NCBI RefSeq assembly: GCF_019090095.1
Contig: NZ_JAGQFP010000002.1
Coordinates: forward strand, 1,488,001 to 1,552,000
Length of the DNA stretch: 64,000 bases
Source of the DNA: Stutzerimonas stutzeri
GTDB lineage: Bacteria > Pseudomonadota > Gammaproteobacteria > Pseudomonadales > Pseudomonadaceae
Direction: 5' to 3'
Below, in pieces: positions 62,772 through 64,000 of this stretch. Position 1 is the first letter of the stretch, and the number at the start of each line of letters is the position of its first letter. A model generated the notes under the pieces. That model saw only the letters and a program-made list of their open reading frames with translations, did not search any database and had not been told where the DNA came from. Both the position numbers and the translations under genes were made by a program.

Positions 62772-63719
62772 ATGCAGCCTGATGCCCTCGCGACATTGCA
62801 ACAGCACCTCAGCCAAGCCCTGACGCAACTACCGGACGAGACCCGCCGGCTGTTCCATGGGCGTGGGCGCTGCTGGGCCGGGCTCGAGCACGTTACGGTG
62901 GATTGGTTGCAAGGCGTGGTGCTGGTTTCGCTGTTCCGTGAACCGGCGGCCGCCGAGCTCGACGCGCTGATCGGCATGCTCTCGGCACTGACCGACGCGC
63001 AAGCCTGGCAATCCAGTGGTGCGCATACCTTGTTGCTGCAGCACCGCTACCTGCCCGACAGCCATATGCAGCAGCTGTTGGGCGAGCCGATCGAGGAGTG
63101 GCTGATCAGCGAGAACGGCCTGCGCTACAAGCTCGACCTGGGCATCAAGCAGAACAACGGGCTGTTTCTCGACATGCGCTACGGCCGGCGCTGGGTTCAG
63201 CAACACGCGTGCGGCAAGCGGGTGCTCAACCTGTTCGCCTATACCTGCGGGTTCTCGGTGGCCGCCATCGCCGGGGGCGCCGAGCACGTGGTCAATCTGG
63301 ACATGGCCCGCGCGGCGCTGAGCCGGGGGCGGGACAACCACAGGCTCAACGACCATGATCTGAGCCGGGTCAGCTTCCTGGGCCACGAGCTGTTCAAGTC
63401 CTGGGGCAAGGTGAAAAAGGCCGGCCCCTATGATCTGGTGATCATCGACCCGCCGTCGTTCCAGAAGGGCAGCTTTGCGCTCGGTCGTGACTACCAGAAG
63501 ATTCTGCGGCGCCTGCCTGAGCTACTCACCGAGAGCGGGACGGTACTGGCCTGCATCAATGATCCGGATACCGGCCCGGACTTCCTCATCCAGGGCATGA
63601 CGGCCGAAGCGCCTGCCCTGGAGTTTCAGGAACGGCTGGAAAACCCGCCGGAGTTTCCGGACATCAGCCCGGACAGCGGACTCAAGGCACTGGTGTTCAG
63701 GCGCTTGAATCCGCGGTAG
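62772..63719 (+). CDS. Class I SAM-dependent methyltransferase (RlmK/RlmI-like)
   Basis: A 315-residue methyltransferase of the 23S rRNA RlmK/RlmI group. ENGLRYKLDLGIKQNNGLFLDMRYGR leads into the SAM-binding domain: VLNLFAYTCGFSVAAIAGGAEHVVNLDMA (motif I and acidic motif II), then YDLVIIDPPSFQKGSF, the catalytic DPPSF region. Members methylate guanine or cytosine in large-subunit rRNA. The N-terminal about 100 residues are an uncharacterised accessory domain. The start at 62772 has no strong ribosome binding site but the frame upstream is short. Confidence 0.85.
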   Translation: MQPDALATLQQHLSQALTQLPDETRRLFHGRGRCWAGLEHVTVDWLQGVVLVSLFREPAAAELDALIGMLSALTDAQAWQSSGAHTLLLQHRYLPDSHMQQLLGEPIEEWLISENGLRYKLDLGIKQNNGLFLDMRYGRRWVQQHACGKRVLNLFAYTCGFSVAAIAGGAEHVVNLDMARAALSRGRDNHRLNDHDLSRVSFLGHELFKSWGKVKKAGPYDLVIIDPPSFQKGSFALGRDYQKILRRLPELLTESGTVLACINDPDTGPDFLIQGMTAEAPALEFQERLENPPEFPDISPDSGLKALVFRRLNPR

Positions 63720-63735
63720 CCGCGGCGGCGAGCGG

Positions 63736-64000
63736 TCAGTAGTGCGCCTTGACGATGAAGTTGGTCACGTTGTTGTCGGTGTTGAAGGCGTGGCTGTCCT
63801 CGATCCCGTACTTGTCCGACCAATAGTCATACTCGATACCGACGTAAAGCTTGCCGGGCGTGCGCGCCAGCGCCTTGCCCAGGTCGTACTTGACCTGTGG
63901 GTTGATGTGCAGGTTCTTCGCAACGAAATCGCCTTTCGAGCGCGAGCCGGCATCGTTGACGACCCAGTCGATGAAGCCATCGAAAAGGATGTCGGATTTG
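63736..64000 (-). CDS. Tsx-like nucleoside-binding outer-membrane protein, 3' part
   Basis: The last 87 or so codons of a gene running off the right edge, ending in TGA at 63736. The visible part includes KSDILFDGFIDWVVNDAGSR, a HINPQVKYDLGKALARTPGKLYVGIEYDYWSDKYGI strand pair and the C-terminal TNFIVKAHY with a final aromatic, as in outer-membrane beta-barrels. This end fits the Tsx/OmpK nucleoside channel family. The start, signal peptide and most of the barrel are outside the window, so length and specificity cannot be judged. Confidence 0.75.
   Translation of the reverse strand, partial: KSDILFDGFIDWVVNDAGSRSKGDFVAKNLHINPQVKYDLGKALARTPGKLYVGIEYDYWSDKYGIEDSHAFNTDNNVTNFIVKAHY

Overview
The window is chromosomal DNA of a high-GC gammaproteobacterium, most likely a Pseudomonas/Stutzerimonas (P. 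stutzeri group) species. This rests on the gene families (ArgO/ArgP, EstA autotransporter, Fhp/PpyR, PA2169-type and KGG-type stress proteins), on gene order such as gcl-hyi-glxR-ttuD-pyk, and on two classes of Pseudomonas-type palindromic intergenic repeats. No rRNA, tRNA, CRISPR array, prophage, transposase or integrase was seen. Gene density is high and most genes look intact.

Layout. 0.3-12 kb: arginine exporter and its LysR regulator, a coiled-coil membrane protein, the EstA esterase autotransporter, a membrane diguanylate cyclase, pncB with a tiny zinc-ribbon ORF, a KGG stress protein, NO-detoxifying flavohemoglobin with a PpyR-like protein, and a urea transporter. 12-20 kb: glyoxylate/glycerate operon (gcl, hyi, glxR, ttuD, pyk, leftward) with a divergent LysR gene; its gaps are filled with palindromes. 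20-24.7 kb: a nest of repeats, exonuclease III, a GAF-EAL phosphodiesterase, DUF2946 and PepSY proteins. 24.7-29 kb: tripartite EmrAB/NodT-type drug efflux. 29-32 kb: periplasmic 5-hydroxyisourate hydrolase and an HbpS/GlcG-like protein, divergent from an OmpR/heavy-metal-type two-component system, with a palindromic operator between. 32-43.5 kb: PA2169-family protein, AraC regulator, SGNH esterase, an overlapping hybrid histidine kinase/KaiC-like pair, an ABC1/UbiB-like kinase, a PEP-mutase-like enzyme, a VOC protein and a beta-CASP metallo-hydrolase. 43.9-50.6 kb: a translationally coupled Cu/Ag efflux operon (small exported protein, cusC, cusB, cusA, cusF). 51-59.3 kb: an alcohol-oxidation island with an AcoR-like sigma-54 activator, NAD aldehyde dehydrogenase, PQQ/heme-c alcohol dehydrogenase, and a TonB-dependent receptor resembling the PQQ importer PqqU/YncD. 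59.5-64 kb: topoisomerase III behind a LexA-type box, azlCD, an rRNA-methyltransferase-like gene, and the 3' end of a Tsx-like outer-membrane gene.

The most notable system is the alcohol island. The 534-bp gap between the quinohemoprotein gene and the PqqU-like receptor gene carries a sigma-54 -24/-12 element facing each way. A perfect TGTCGC-N6-GCGACA palindrome lies between them at enhancer distance from both, and a sigma-54 activator gene is close by. This suggests co-induction of a PQQ enzyme and a receptor that scavenges its cofactor. Secondary points of interest are an HprR/CusR-like box in the hydroxyisourate-hydrolase divergon, the LexA box before topB, the KaiC/hybrid-kinase pair, and a mutually exclusive hairpin leader before ttuD.
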